Counted from the stretch's first letter, positions 16,599 through 27,897 are shown. The stretch: 64,000 bases of DNA from Tahibacter aquaticus (GCF_004363655.1 NZ_SNZH01000017.1:62001-126000); one strand, 5' to 3'. Notes: generated by a model not told the origin, from the letters alone. Made by a program: numbers and translations.

Positions 16599-17834
16599 CT
16601 AATACAGCACGCGGGCGCGCAGGGTGCCGGGTATCGTCGCCAGTGCGTCCTTCAGTTCCGCTGCGCGTTCTTCCGGCATGGACACGTCGATCACCACGTA
16701 GCCGACATGCGGGTCGGTCTGCAGGTATTGGCCGTCGATATTCACGTTCTCGCGCGAGAACAGGTCGTTGATGCGCGACAGCATGCCCGGCACGTTCTTG
16801 TGGATATGCAGCAGGCGCCGGCTGTGCGGATGTTCGGGCAGGGAGGCCTCGGGGAAATTCACCGCCGACAGGGTGGAGCCGTTGTCGCTGTAGCGCACCA
16901 GTTTGGAGGCCACTTCGATGCCGATGTTGTCCTGTGCCTCCAGCGTGCTGCCACCGACGTGCGGGGTGAGGATGACGTTGTCCATGCCGATCAGCGGCGA
17001 GACGAAGGCATCGTCGTTGCCCTTGGGTTCCAGCGGGAAGACGTCGACCGCAGCGCCGGAGATATGGCCGCTGCGCAGGTTGGCGGCGAGTGCGTCGATA
17101 TCGACGACAGTGCCGCGCGAAGCGTTGATCAGCACGCTGCCCGGACGCATGCGGCTGAGCTGTTCGGCGCCGATCATCAGCTGGGTCGCCGGCGTTTCGG
17201 GCACGTGCAGGGTGACGACATCGGCGCGGCCGAGCAGGTCGTTCAGGCTCAGCGCCGGGCGTGCATTGCCCAGGGCCAGCTTGGTTTCGATGTCGTGGTA
17301 GATCACGCGCATGCCCAGTGCCTCGGCCAGCAGGCCTACCTGGGTGCCGATATGGCCGTAGCCAACGATGCCGAACACCTTGTCGCGCACTTCATAGCTG
17401 CCGGCGGCAGACTTGGACCAGCCGCCGCGATGGCATTCGGCGTTCTTTTGTGGAATACGCCGCATCAGCAGGATGGTTTCGGCGAGCACCAGTTCGGCCA
17501 CGCTGCGGGTGTTCGAATACGGTGCATTGAATACCGGCACGCCGGCGGATTTGGCTGCGGCCAGGTCGACCTGGTTGGTGCCGATGCAGAAGCAGCCCAC
17601 GGCGATCAGGCGCTTGGCCTGTTCCAGTACCTCCGCGGTGAGCTGGGTGCGCGAACGGATGCCGACCAGGTGGGCGTCGGCAATGCGCTGTTTCAGCTCG
17701 GCTTCGGGCAGCGATTTCTCATGAAAGTCGATCTGCGAATAGCCGGCGTTCTGGAAGACCTCTACCGCGCTGCGGCTGACGCCTTCGAGCAACAACACGC
17801 GGATGTCTTGTTTCGGGTACGACGTCTTCTTCAT
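16599..17834 (-). CDS. serA: D-3-phosphoglycerate dehydrogenase
   Basis: A 411-residue NAD enzyme starting serine synthesis. The Rossmann motif is GIVGYGHIGTQVG. The catalytic triad lies in INASRG (Arg), the PLEP segment (Glu) and TPHVGGST (His). The C-terminal ACT domain (about 335-411, VPGMLSRINDLFSRENVNI) is the serine-binding regulatory module, as in the E. coli-type enzyme of 410 residues. This type also reduces 2-ketoglutarate to D-2-hydroxyglutarate. The gene is divergent from a D-2-hydroxyglutarate dehydrogenase-like gene, which fits removal of that product. Confidence 0.95.
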   Translation of the reverse strand: MKKTSYPKQDIRVLLLEGVSRSAVEVFQNAGYSQIDFHEKSLPEAELKQRIADAHLVGIRSRTQLTAEVLEQAKRLIAVGCFCIGTNQVDLAAAKSAGVPVFNAPYSNTRSVAELVLAETILLMRRIPQKNAECHRGGWSKSAAGSYEVRDKVFGIVGYGHIGTQVGLLAEALGMRVIYHDIETKLALGNARPALSLNDLLGRADVVTLHVPETPATQLMIGAEQLSRMRPGSVLINASRGTVVDIDALAANLRSGHISGAAVDVFPLEPKGNDDAFVSPLIGMDNVILTPHVGGSTLEAQDNIGIEVASKLVRYSDNGSTLSAVNFPEASLPEHPHSRRLLHIHKNVPGMLSRINDLFSRENVNIDGQYLQTDPHVGYVVIDVSMPEERAAELKDALATIPGTLRARVLY

Positions 17835-17989
17835 TGTTTGATCGCGTCACAAAATTAGGGTAGGCGGCGCGGCGGCAACAGCCGGGCGAGAGACGCAACT
17901 ATGCCAATTTGGCTCAGTGTGCCGCAATGCAACACTGGACGGCTAATGACATCGCTGGCAGGCTGACCCGGTCTCAAGCCGGAGCCCGC

Positions 17990-19372
<1,383 letters not shown>

Positions 19373-19460
19373 GTCCGCCGGCTGCGCATATCGCGCAATC
19401 ACATATCAATCTGCGCGGCAATGTCGCGTATAAGCTCAGGTGTTGAATCTCGGAATGGCA

Positions 19461-20567
19461 ATGAACGCAGACGAACCAAACGGTGCGCCGCTGGACCTGG
19501 CGCAGACGCGCCAGCGCATCGACGCGATCGATCGCGAAATCCAGCAGCTGATCGGCGAACGCGCGCAGTGGGCGCAGTTGGTGGGCAAGGCCAAGGGCGA
19601 ACTCAAGGCCGCGGTGGATTACTACCGGCCCGAACGCGAGGCGCAGGTATTGCGCATGGTGGTCGACCGCAACAGCGGCGGCCTCCTCAGCAACGAGGAA
19701 ATGGTGCGCCTGTTCCGCGAGATCATGTCGGCCTGCCTGGCCCAACAGGAGCCGCTGAAAATCGGCTTCCTCGGTCCCGAAGGCACCTTCAGCCAGCAGG
19801 CGGTGCTCAAGCACTTCGGCCATTCGATCAAGGGCCTGCCGCTGGCGACCATCGACGAGGTGTTCCAGGAAGTCGCCGCCGGCAATGCCGATTTCGGCGT
19901 GGTGCCCATCGAGAACTCCAGCGAAGGCACGGTCAATTCCTCGCTCGACCTGTTCGTCACCTCGCCGCTGAAGATCTGCGGCGAAATCGAATTGCGCGTG
20001 CACCAGCACCTGCTTTCGCGCAGCACGCGGCTGGAAGACATCGAGCGGGTGTATTCGCACCCGCAGTCGCTGGGCCAGTGCAAGGCCTGGCTGCGGGCCA
20101 ACCTGCCCAAGGCCGAGCGCATACCCGTTTCCAGCAATGCCGAAGCGGCGCGGCGTGCACGCAATGCGGACGACGCAGCGGCCATCGCCGGCGAGACCGC
20201 GGCGCATATCTACGGCCTGAAGGTGCTGGGCCGGCAGATCGAGGACCGGCCCGACAACACCACGCGCTTCTTCGTCATCGGGCGCGAGCTGTTTCCGCCG
20301 TCGGGACACGACAAGACTTCCCTGCTGATGTCGGTCAAGGACAAGCCGGGCGCCCTGTACGAACTGCTGACGCCGTTTGCCGACCAGAACCTGTCCATGA
20401 CCAAGATCGAATCGCGTCCGGCCCGCACCGGCAAATGGGAATATGTGTTTTTTGTCGAAGTGGAAGGCCATGTCGACGATGCGCGCGTGAGCGCAGCGGT
20501 TGCCGCCGCCAGCGCACGCGCGGCGGAAGTGAAGGTGCTGGGATCGTACCCGGTGGCGCTGCTGTGA
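19461..20567 (+). CDS. pheA: Bifunctional chorismate mutase / prephenate dehydratase
   Basis: About 368 residues. An N-terminal chorismate mutase helix bundle (about 10-95: RQRIDAIDREIQQLIGER ... YYRPEREAQVL) is joined to a prephenate dehydratase domain (about 100-280: GPEGTFSQQA, VPIENSSEGTV, DNTTRFFVIG). A C-terminal ACT domain (SVKDKPGALYELL, KIESRP) binds phenylalanine for feedback control. It makes phenylpyruvate from chorismate. MNADEPNG is chosen because GGA lies six bases before it; an ATG two codons upstream is also possible. The stop overlaps the hisC start, the first of three tightly packed aromatic genes. Confidence 0.95.
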   Translation: MNADEPNGAPLDLAQTRQRIDAIDREIQQLIGERAQWAQLVGKAKGELKAAVDYYRPEREAQVLRMVVDRNSGGLLSNEEMVRLFREIMSACLAQQEPLKIGFLGPEGTFSQQAVLKHFGHSIKGLPLATIDEVFQEVAAGNADFGVVPIENSSEGTVNSSLDLFVTSPLKICGEIELRVHQHLLSRSTRLEDIERVYSHPQSLGQCKAWLRANLPKAERIPVSSNAEAARRARNADDAAAIAGETAAHIYGLKVLGRQIEDRPDNTTRFFVIGRELFPPSGHDKTSLLMSVKDKPGALYELLTPFADQNLSMTKIESRPARTGKWEYVFFVEVEGHVDDARVSAAVAAASARAAEVKVLGSYPVALL

Positions 20568-21676
20568 GCGGCGCCGTTCTGCAGCTGGCCAATGCGGCCA
20601 CGCGCGCTCTGCGCGCCTACGATCCGGGCCACGATCTGCCTGCGCTGCGGCAGGAATACGGCGAACGCCTGATCGAACTGGGCTCGAACGAGACCTCGCT
20701 GGGCGCCAGCCCGGCTGTGGCCGCGGCCATTGCCGCGACGCTCGGCGATATTTACCGCTATCCCGATCCCAAGGGCGGCGCGCTCAAGCGCGCGCTGGCC
20801 GCGCACCTGGGCGTGGCCAGCGAGCAGATCGTGCTGGGCAACGGTTCGCACGAATTGCTCATGCTGATAGCGCAGTGCTTTGTCGATGCGTCGACCTCGG
20901 TGGTGTATTCGCAATTTGGCTTTGCGGTATTCGCGATCGGCACCGCTGCCGCCGGTGCCCAGGCGATCTGCGTGCCGGCACTGCCAGCCGATCATGCAAC
21001 CGCGCCGCTGGGGCACGATCTCGCCGCCATGGCCGCTGCAGTGCGAGCCGATACGCGCCTGGTCTACCTGGCCAACCCGAACAACCCGACCGGCACTTGG
21101 TTCGACGACGCGGCGCTGGACGCCTTCCTGGCGCAGCTGCCGGCGCATGTCGTGGTGGTGGTTGACGAGGCCTATGCGGAATACATGACGGCGCCCGGCG
21201 CGAATTCGGCCGTGCGCCTGCTGCGCGATTCACGTCATCCGAACCTGATCGTCACGCGCACGTTTTCCAAGGCCTACGCGCTGGCGGGATTGCGCGTCGG
21301 CTACGCGATTGGCTCGGCCGAGGCGATGGCTGTGCTGGAGCGTCTGCGCGAATCGTTCAATGTGAACAGCCTGGCCCTGGTCGGTGCACAGGCCGCGCTG
21401 GCTGATGCTGCTCATGCGGCGCATATCCGCGAGCACACGGCGCAGGAACGCGAATGGCTCACTGCCCGCTTGCGCGAACGCGGCCTGCGCGTGTTTCCTT
21501 CGCAGACGAATTTCGTGCTGGTCGATTTCCGGCGCGATGCAAAAGACGTCGAGGCACAGCTGTTCCGCCACGCCGTCGTCGTACGGCCCATGGCGGGCTA
21601 CGGCCTGCCGACCTGCCTGCGCATCAGCATCGGCACGCGCGCGGAAAGCGAGCGCCTGCTGGAGGCACTGGCATGA
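20564..21676 (+). CDS. hisC: Histidinol-phosphate / aromatic aminotransferase
   Basis: A 370-residue class I PLP aminotransferase. Key motifs are SNETSLGASP, NPNNPTGTW, VVVDEAYAEYM and the PLP lysine in TFSKAYALAGLRVGYAIG. The GTG start overlaps the pheA TGA (GTGA). Placed between pheA and aroA it is likely a HisC2-type enzyme serving phenylalanine and tyrosine synthesis, as in Pseudomonas, rather than the histidine-operon copy. Substrate preference cannot be read from the sequence. Confidence 0.92.
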   Translation: MSGAVLQLANAATRALRAYDPGHDLPALRQEYGERLIELGSNETSLGASPAVAAAIAATLGDIYRYPDPKGGALKRALAAHLGVASEQIVLGNGSHELLMLIAQCFVDASTSVVYSQFGFAVFAIGTAAAGAQAICVPALPADHATAPLGHDLAAMAAAVRADTRLVYLANPNNPTGTWFDDAALDAFLAQLPAHVVVVVDEAYAEYMTAPGANSAVRLLRDSRHPNLIVTRTFSKAYALAGLRVGYAIGSAEAMAVLERLRESFNVNSLALVGAQAALADAAHAAHIREHTAQEREWLTARLRERGLRVFPSQTNFVLVDFRRDAKDVEAQLFRHAVVVRPMAGYGLPTCLRISIGTRAESERLLEALA

Positions 21677-22986
21677 GCAGTAGCGGCGAATGCTGGAGCA
21701 GCAGCCGCGCCACTGCCTTGCAGGGCGAAGTGCGCGTACCCGGCGACAAATCGATTTCGCACCGCGCGGTGATGTTTGCCTCGCTGGCCGAAGGCACCTC
21801 GCGGGTCAGCGGTTTCCTCGAAGGCGAAGACACGCGCGCGACCGCGCGCGCATTCGCGGCCATGGGTGTGACGATGCAGCAGCCCAGTGCGAGCGAGCGC
21901 ATCGTGCATGGCGCGGGCTTGCACGGCCTGCATGCCGCGGCCGATGCGATCGACTGCGGCAACGCAGGCACGGGCATGCGCCTGCTGACCGGTATCCTGG
22001 CCGGGCAAGCCTTCGATTCCACGCTGATCGGCGATGAATCGCTGTCGCACCGGCCGATGCGCCGCGTGATCGATCCGCTCGCGCGCATGGGGGCGCAGAT
22101 CGATGCGCAGCAAGGCGGCCTGCCGCCCTTGCGCGTGCACGGCGGGCGTCCCTTGCGCGGCATCGACTACGCGTTGCCGGTCGCCAGCGCCCAGGTCAAA
22201 TCGGCCATCCTGCTGGCCGGGCTTTACGCGGACGGCGAAACCAGGATCAGCGAACCGCATCCGACGCGCGACTATACCGAGCGCATGCTGGCCGCATTCG
22301 GCTGGCCGATTGCGTTCGGCGAGGGCAGGGCCAGCCTCAGCGGCGGCCACCGTCTGCGCGCGACCGACGTAGTAGTGCCGGCAGATTTTTCCTCGGCGGC
22401 CTTTTTCCTGGTTGCGGCCAGCATCGTGCCGGGTTCGGACCTGCTGCTGCGGGAAGTCGGCATCAATCCGCGCCGCACCGGCCTGTTGCAGGCGTTGCGC
22501 CTGATGGGCGCGGATATTGTACTGGAACGCGAACGCGAGCTCGGCGGCGAAGCCGTGGCCGACCTGCGCGTGCGGCATGCCCGCCTGCACGGTATTGCCG
22601 TGCCCGAAACGCTGGTGCCAGACATGATCGACGAGTTTCCCATTCTGTTTGTCGCCGCGGCCGCGGCGCAGGGTACGACGCGCGTTACCGGCGCAGCCGA
22701 GTTGCGTGTAAAGGAGTCTGACCGCATCGCGGTGATGGCGCAGGGCCTGCGCAAACTGGGCGTGGCCATCGAAGAAACGCCCGATGGCGCGTTGATCGAA
22801 GGCGGCCGTCTCGGCGGCGGCGAAGTCGACAGTGTCGGCGATCATCGCTGTGCCATGAGTTTTGCCGTAGCCGGGTTGCTGGCGGCCACGCCGGTGCAGA
22901 TTCTCGATTGCGAGAATGTGGCGACCTCGTTCCCGGGTTTTGTCGCACTGGCCAACGGCTGTGGCTTCGTCCTGGTAACCTGGTAA
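21673..22986 (+). CDS. aroA: 5-enolpyruvylshikimate-3-phosphate synthase
   Basis: A 437-residue shikimate-pathway enzyme joining PEP and shikimate-3-phosphate. Motifs include PGDKSISHRAVMFASLAEG, DCGNAGTGMRLL (the PEP/glyphosate site), SAQVKSAILLAGLYADG, PADFSSAAFFLVAA and RVKESDRIAVMAQGL. The ATG overlaps the hisC stop by four bases and GGAGG lies seven bases upstream. In Pseudomonas tyrA is fused to aroA; here it is not. In many gammaproteobacteria cmk follows directly, but here 1.9 kb with an mcrC remnant and lpxO intervene. Confidence 0.96.
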   Translation: MSSSGECWSSSRATALQGEVRVPGDKSISHRAVMFASLAEGTSRVSGFLEGEDTRATARAFAAMGVTMQQPSASERIVHGAGLHGLHAAADAIDCGNAGTGMRLLTGILAGQAFDSTLIGDESLSHRPMRRVIDPLARMGAQIDAQQGGLPPLRVHGGRPLRGIDYALPVASAQVKSAILLAGLYADGETRISEPHPTRDYTERMLAAFGWPIAFGEGRASLSGGHRLRATDVVVPADFSSAAFFLVAASIVPGSDLLLREVGINPRRTGLLQALRLMGADIVLERERELGGEAVADLRVRHARLHGIAVPETLVPDMIDEFPILFVAAAAAQGTTRVTGAAELRVKESDRIAVMAQGLRKLGVAIEETPDGALIEGGRLGGGEVDSVGDHRCAMSFAVAGLLAATPVQILDCENVATSFPGFVALANGCGFVLVTW

Positions 22987-22989
22987 CGG

Positions 22990-23460
22990 CTGCGACTTTT
23001 CGTTGCCAGGCATTTGTCGCGACAGCTGGTGCCACTGTCCCGGCTGCTGCTTCAAGCACGAGACCAGCATCTGGTGGAGCATGAACAGCAACGCTGGATC
23101 CGCCTCAAGCCTGATCTTCTGATCTGCCATGGCGAGCAGCGCCTTGTCGTACTGGATACGAAATGGAGCTGCTCGATGCGGACAGGAACAACGGCAGCGA
23201 CAAGTACGGTCTTGCACAGAGCGATTTCTATCAGTTGCATGCCTACGGGCAGACCTATCTGCAAGGTCGCGGCGACGTAGCACGGGTCTATCCCCTGGCT
23301 GCGCGATTCCCCCAGCCGCTGCCCGCGTTCAGATTTCCGCACAGCGCTGCGTCTGTGGGCCTTGCCGTTTTGCCTGGATTCCAAAACGCTGCTGCTGCCC
23401 GATGACGCGGGTATCGCAGCCCGTTTTCGCCCAGGGCATCAGCCGTCGCCGCTTGCTTGA
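22990..23460 (+). pseudogene. mcrC: mcrC remnant (5-methylcytosine restriction system), two frameshifts
   Basis: The C-terminal half of a McrC-type protein can be followed across three frames. Frame 1 (about 22990-23167) reads FVARHLSRQL ... HEQQRWIRLKPDLLI ... VVLDTKW. A one-base loss near 23167 moves to frame 2 with ELLDADRNNGSDKYGLAQSD and FYQLHAYGQTYLQGRGDV to about 23335. Another shift leads to frame 3, ALRLWALPFCLDSKTLLLPD, ending at a TGA at 23458-23460. DTKW and the SDFYQL/YGQ pattern are the nuclease and family signature of McrC. No N-terminal half or mcrB is present, and it begins immediately after the aroA stop. It is non-functional. Confidence 0.8.
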
Positions 23461-23819
23461 GGTAAGGCCCGGCAGGCTGCTTCACTGTATTGCGGCCTCG
23501 GCTCGGCCCGCAGCAGTGCTTCCCGGTACTGCGGCGACAAGCGGGGAGTGGACGCAACGGTTGATCGCAGCAATGGGCCAGGCTGTTGCGGTACCTGAAC
23601 AAGTGGCCGGCATTTCTTCCGCTGCCGGCCGTCGCGCCGGCCGTCGCATGCACGATCCGTCGATCGTCAAGCCTTGAATTCATTTTCGACTCCCCATATT
23701 GAGTCGCCTGTTCGGCTGTGTCCGGCATCGCTGCAGGCTCTTTCAGGAGCGGCTGGATCAGGTTGACCGTCGACGCAGGTGCAGTCGGCCCGTCACCGAT
23801 ATTACGTGCCGTGGTTCCC
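23461..23819. other. Unassigned region between mcrC remnant and lpxO
   Basis: About 360 bp with no recognisable gene. It contains a tandem pair of GCCGGCCGTCGC near 23630-23650 and a small hairpin GACTC/GAGTC near 23690-23705. It is probably further debris of the element that carried mcrC. Confidence 0.4.
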
Positions 23820-23837
23820 GGGGGCGGGCGGGAGGGG
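23820..23837 (+). promoter_or_regulatory. G-quadruplex motif upstream of lpxO
   Basis: GGGGGCGGGCGGGAGGGG has four runs of at least three guanines separated by single bases, the pattern of a very stable parallel quadruplex. It lies on the coding strand about 40 bases before the lpxO start, so it could fold in the mRNA leader or in DNA. Function is inferred only. Confidence 0.5.
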
Positions 23838-23876
23838 CGGTGGCTTTTTGGGTTGTTTTGTTTGGGTATCCCGACC

Positions 23877-24779
23877 GTGAAATGGATTTTCGTCCTGTTG
23901 TTTCTTGCCTGCGCGGCCTACGTACATCTGCGCGGGCGCGTGCGCCATGGCTTCGGTCGTCAGCTGCTCGATCACTCCACCTTCATGGCGCCGGTGAATG
24001 TGTTGATGTACCTGTGTTCGCGCGTGCCGACCAAGCCATTCATCGTGCCGGAGCAGCACTTTCCCGAGCTGGAGCCGCTGCGCCAGCGCTGGCGCGACAT
24101 TCGCGAAGAGGCGCTGCATCTGCGTGAATTGCAGCAGATAAAGGCTGCCGACGGCTACAGCGACGTCGGCTTCAATTCGTTCTTCCGCCGCGGCTGGAAG
24201 CGCTTCTATCTGAAGTGGTACGACGAGGCGCATCCGTCCGCTGCCGAGCTGTGCCCGCGCACGACAGCGCTGTTGCGCGAGATTCCTGGCGTCAAGGCAG
24301 CGATGTTCGCCGAGCTGCCGCCCGGCGGCGAGCTGCGTCCGCATCGCGATCCGTTTGCGGGCTCGCTGCGCCTGCATCTGGGCCTGGACACACCCAACGA
24401 CGATGCCTGCTTCATCGATGTGGACAGCCAGCGCTACAGCTGGCGGGACGGCGAATGGACCATGTTCGACGAAACCTATATCCACTGGGCGCGCAACGAC
24501 TCGGCCGGCAACCGCATCATTCTGTTCTGCGATATCGAGCGGCCACTGCGCTTTGCCTGGGCACGCGGACTCAACCGTTTTGTCGCGCGCCATTTCATTG
24601 CGGCCGGGGCCTCGCCGAACCGCGAAGGGGACAGGACCGGCGGCATCAACCGCGCCTTCAAGTATTTCTATGCCGTGCGGCTCAGGGCCAAGGCTTTGCG
24701 CGAGCGCAACAAGCGCCTGTACTACGCGCTCAAGTACTTGCTGGTTCTGGGAATGGTCGGGTTCATCTGGTGGCTTTGA
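23877..24779 (+). CDS. lpxO: LpxO-like lipid A 2-hydroxylase (Fe(II)/2-oxoglutarate dioxygenase)
   Basis: A 300-residue inner-membrane protein (Salmonella LpxO is 302) of the aspartyl/asparaginyl beta-hydroxylase fold that adds a 2-OH to a lipid A acyl chain. It starts with a TM anchor ([20 protein letters not shown]), then [14 protein letters not shown], typical of LpxO. Metal ligands are His156 and Asp158 in RPHRDPF and His203 in YIHWARN. A second hydrophobic helix ([19 protein letters not shown]) closes the protein. The start is GTG; no good ribosome site is seen, but the alignment fixes it. It lies between aroA and cmk, apparently inserted with the mcrC remnant. Confidence 0.88.
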   Translation: MKWIFVLLFLACAAYVHLRGRVRHGFGRQLLDHSTFMAPVNVLMYLCSRVPTKPFIVPEQHFPELEPLRQRWRDIREEALHLRELQQIKAADGYSDVGFNSFFRRGWKRFYLKWYDEAHPSAAELCPRTTALLREIPGVKAAMFAELPPGGELRPHRDPFAGSLRLHLGLDTPNDDACFIDVDSQRYSWRDGEWTMFDETYIHWARNDSAGNRIILFCDIERPLRFAWARGLNRFVARHFIAAGASPNREGDRTGGINRAFKYFYAVRLRAKALRERNKRLYYALKYLLVLGMVGFIWWL

Positions 24780-24873
24780 GGCGGTTCTGCGCTTGCCGCC
24801 GTGCGCTATGCATGACGCCGGATGGCGGCGAACTGCTAGACTCGCAAAGTTTGCTCCGCCTGCCAGAGTGCCC

Positions 24874-25560
24874 ATGAGCCGATCCGACAAGCCGATACCC
24901 GTATTGACCATCGACGGGCCGTCCGGCTCGGGCAAGGGCACTGTCGCCCGCATCGTCGCGGAACGGCTGGGCTGGCATCTGCTGGATTCGGGCGCGCTGT
25001 ACCGCGCAGTCGGCTACGCCGCCTCGATGGCCGGGCTGGACTTGTCCGACTCGGAAGCGATGACGCGCTGTGCCGAGACCACCAAGATCACCTTTCGCGA
25101 TCCGAAAGATGGCCGCGAAACAAGGGTTTACGTCAACTCCCACGATTCCACCGACGATCTGCGTACAGAGACCGTCGGTGCGGTTGCGTCCGCTATCGCG
25201 GCGATCCCTTCCGTGCGTACGGCCCTGGTCGACAAGCAGCTGAGTTTCCGCCGCACGCCCGGCCTTGTCGCCGACGGGCGCGACATGGGCACGGTGATTT
25301 TTCCGGATGCCGGGGTCAAGGTTTTCCTGACCGCCAGCGCCGAAGAGCGTGCAAAGCGGCGCTATAAGCAGTTGAAAGACAAAGGCCTGAACGTTACACT
25401 CGCATCCCTTTTGCGCGAGATCGAAGCGCGCGATGCCCGCGATGCGGCGCGTCCCGTAGCTCCGCTGAAGCCGGCACTGGATGCCGTCTTGATCGACTCG
25501 ACCGGGATGCCCGTGGATGCCGTGGTGGACAAGGTGCTCAGCCTTATCCAACCCGCCTGA
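24874..25560 (+). CDS. cmk: Cytidylate kinase
   Basis: A 228-residue kinase that phosphorylates CMP and dCMP. The P-loop is GPSGSGKGT (residues 15-23), followed by [26 protein letters not shown] and the NMP-binding and lid segments [10 protein letters not shown] and [15 protein letters not shown]. It directly precedes the rpsA leader, the usual cmk-rpsA order. Confidence 0.95.
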   Translation: MSRSDKPIPVLTIDGPSGSGKGTVARIVAERLGWHLLDSGALYRAVGYAASMAGLDLSDSEAMTRCAETTKITFRDPKDGRETRVYVNSHDSTDDLRTETVGAVASAIAAIPSVRTALVDKQLSFRRTPGLVADGRDMGTVIFPDAGVKVFLTASAEERAKRRYKQLKDKGLNVTLASLLREIEARDARDAARPVAPLKPALDAVLIDSTGMPVDAVVDKVLSLIQPA

Positions 25561-25705
25561 CGCCGCCTTCTTCGTTTTTGCACAAAGGGAATAGGTCCCG
25601 CACCGCGGGGAACTCCATGGTGTCTGCGAAGGCACCCCAACAGGCAAGCGGCGGCATTCGGGCCACATTGTCCGGGCTGCGGCTTTTTTCCATTCTGGAA
25701 TCAAC
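25561..25705 (+). promoter_or_regulatory. rpsA leader region
   Basis: The 145-bp gap between cmk and rpsA. It contains a compact hairpin CCCGC-ACC-GCGGG at 25597-25609 and a T6 tract at 25685-25690, just before a weak ribosome site (GGAATC). S1 is known to repress its own translation through a structured, SD-poor leader in enterobacteria. The weak SD here is consistent with that; the mechanism in this organism is inferred. Confidence 0.45.
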
Positions 25706-27370
25706 ATGACTGAAAGTTTTGCCGAACTGTTTGAACAGAGCGAAGCCCTGATCAAATTCAAGCCGGGTACCATCGTTACCGGCGTCGTAGTCGACATCAA
25801 GTCGGACGTCGTCGTCGTCAACGCCGGCCTCAAGTCCGAGGGCATCGTGCCCATCGAGCAATTCCGCAACGAACGCGGCGAACTCGAAGTGGCCATCGGC
25901 GACGAGGTGAAGGTTGCCCTCGATTCGCTCGAGAACGGATTCGGCGAGACCATGCTCTCGCGCGAGAAGGCCAAGCGGTCGCTCGTGTGGGACGAACTCG
26001 AAGAGGCGCAGAAGGCCAACGCCACCGTCACCGGCCGCATCAGCGGCAAGGTCAAGGGCGGTTTCACGGTCGACATCAAGGACGTCCGTGCATTCCTGCC
26101 GGGTTCCCTGGTCGACGTGCGCCCGGTGCGCGATCCGGTCTACCTCGAAGGCAAGGAACTCGAGTTCAAGATCATCAAGCTCGACCGCAAGCGCAACAAC
26201 GTGGTGGTTTCGCGTCGTGCCGTGGTCGAAAGCGAATTCAGCGCCGAGCGCGAATCGCTGCTGGAAAAGCTGCAGGAAGGCGCAGTCATCAAGGGTGTGG
26301 TCAAGAACCTCACCGACTACGGCGCGTTCGTCGACCTCGGCGGCATCGATGGTCTGCTGCACATCACCGACATGGCGTGGAAGCGCGTACGTCATCCGTC
26401 CGAAGTGGTCAACGTCGGCGATGAGCTGGACGTCCGCGTGCTGAAGTTCGACCGCGAGCGCAACCGCGTTTCGCTCGGCCTCAAGCAGATGGGCGAAGAC
26501 CCCTGGGTCAACATCGCCCGCCGCTACCCGACCAATACCCGCCTGTTCGGCAAGGTCTCCAACGTCACCGACTACGGCTGCTTCGTCGAGCTGGAACCGG
26601 GCGTGGAAGGTCTGGTGCACGTCTCCGAAATGGACTGGACCAACAAGAACGTCAACCCGGGCAAGCTGGTCCAGGTCGGCGACGAAGTGCAGGTCATGGT
26701 CCTCGACGTGGACGAAGAGCGCCGCCGCATCTCGCTGGGTATCAAGCAGACCCAGTCGAATCCGTGGGAAACCTTCGCGGCCATCCACAAGAAGAACGAC
26801 AAGGTGCGCGGCCAGATCAAGTCGATCACCGACTTCGGCATCTTCGTCGGCCTGGACGGCGGCATCGATGGCCTGGTCCACCTGTCCGACATCTCCTGGC
26901 AGGCTACCGGTGAAGATCTTGTCCGCCAGTTCAAGAAGGGCGACGAAGTCGAAGCCGTGGTGCTGGCAGTAGACCCGGAGCGCGAGCGCATCTCGCTCGG
27001 CATCAAGCAGCTGGAACAGGACCCGTTCGGCCAGTTCATGGCCGGCTCGCCCAAGGGCAGCATCGTCAACGGCGTCGTCAAGGAAGTGGACGCGCGCGGC
27101 GCGACCATCGACCTGGGCGAAGGCGTCGAGGGCTACCTGCGTGCCAACGACATCGCCAAGGAACGCATCGAAGATGCGACCCAGCACCTCAAGGTGGGCG
27201 ACAAGGTCGAAGCCAAGTTCATCGGCATGGACCGCAAGGGCCGCACGCTGCAGCTGTCGATCCGCGCCAAGGACGAGGAAGAGCTCGCTACGGCTCTGGA
27301 AGAGTACCAGTCCAGCACCCTGGGCACCGCCAAGCTCGGCGCGCTGCTCAAGGAACAGCTGAAGAAGTAA
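25706..27370 (+). CDS. rpsA: 30S ribosomal protein S1
   Basis: A 554-residue protein (E. coli 557) with six S1 OB-fold repeats. The two N-terminal repeats are divergent (ribosome docking) and four are regular, marked by repeated G.V....[10 protein letters not shown]-type strands and HITD/HVSE/HLSD segments. It binds mRNA and helps initiation on weak Shine-Dalgarno messages. It is followed by a strong terminator and then ihfB, the standard order. Lys- and Glu-rich composition and biased codons suit high expression. Confidence 0.98.
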   Translation: MTESFAELFEQSEALIKFKPGTIVTGVVVDIKSDVVVVNAGLKSEGIVPIEQFRNERGELEVAIGDEVKVALDSLENGFGETMLSREKAKRSLVWDELEEAQKANATVTGRISGKVKGGFTVDIKDVRAFLPGSLVDVRPVRDPVYLEGKELEFKIIKLDRKRNNVVVSRRAVVESEFSAERESLLEKLQEGAVIKGVVKNLTDYGAFVDLGGIDGLLHITDMAWKRVRHPSEVVNVGDELDVRVLKFDRERNRVSLGLKQMGEDPWVNIARRYPTNTRLFGKVSNVTDYGCFVELEPGVEGLVHVSEMDWTNKNVNPGKLVQVGDEVQVMVLDVDEERRRISLGIKQTQSNPWETFAAIHKKNDKVRGQIKSITDFGIFVGLDGGIDGLVHLSDISWQATGEDLVRQFKKGDEVEAVVLAVDPERERISLGIKQLEQDPFGQFMAGSPKGSIVNGVVKEVDARGATIDLGEGVEGYLRANDIAKERIEDATQHLKVGDKVEAKFIGMDRKGRTLQLSIRAKDEEELATALEEYQSSTLGTAKLGALLKEQLKK

Positions 27371-27423
27371 GGCTCCAGGCCGGCCGGGCAGGGTATTCCT
27401 GCCTCGGCTGGCATGCGTTATCT

Positions 27424-27453
27424 GAATGGCGGCCCGGTGCCGCCATTCTTTTT
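27424..27453 (+). terminator. Intrinsic terminator of rpsA
   Basis: Ten-bp perfect arms (GAATGGCGGC / GCCGCCATTC) with a five-base loop CCGGT, followed by TTTTT. A textbook intrinsic terminator 54 bases after the rpsA stop. Confidence 0.93.
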
Positions 27454-27550
27454 GTCTGAAATAACTCGCTGCAAGTGCGTGAATGGATTCGCGGAATGCG
27501 CTAAGCTCGCGTTCCGTAACGGAACTCTACCCGGCGGAGCCGAAATACCC

Positions 27551-27847
27551 ATGACCAAGTCCGAGCTGATCGAGGCCCTGGCCGACCGGCAGAAGCATCT
27601 TGCGTTCAACGATGTCGAGCTGGCCGTAAAGAATCTGCTGGAACAGATGAGTCAGGCGCTGTCCGGTGGCGAACGCATAGAGATTCGCGGCTTCGGCAGT
27701 TTCTCGCTGCATTTCCGTCCGCCGCGCATGGGCCGCAATCCCAAGACCGGTGCCGCTGTTGCGTTGCCGGGCAAGCATGTACCGCATTTCAAGCCGGGCA
27801 AGGAACTGCGTGAACGGGTGAACCAGTCCGAGGATCCCATCCGCTGA
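27551..27847 (+). CDS. ihfB: Integration host factor beta subunit
   Basis: A 98-residue DNA-bending protein of the HU/IHF family that pairs with IhfA. The start [10 protein letters not shown] is typical, and the beta-arm [22 protein letters not shown] carries the intercalating Pro loop. GGAG lies 11 bases before the ATG. It sits behind the rpsA terminator and so needs its own promoter in 27454-27535. Confidence 0.96.
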   Translation: MTKSELIEALADRQKHLAFNDVELAVKNLLEQMSQALSGGERIEIRGFGSFSLHFRPPRMGRNPKTGAAVALPGKHVPHFKPGKELRERVNQSEDPIR

Positions 27848-27897
27848 GCCCTTGTCGCTTGCGTACCGGCGCGACCGCGCCCTGAATCGGATCGGCC

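Noticed and set aside
23129-23677. A new small gene after aroA
   Set aside because: The frame crosses the decayed mcrC, whose recognisable residues switch among all three frames; it has no ribosome site.
25660-25692. Intrinsic terminator or attenuator ending in TTTTTT before rpsA
   Set aside because: The bases before the T6 do not form a convincing continuous stem.
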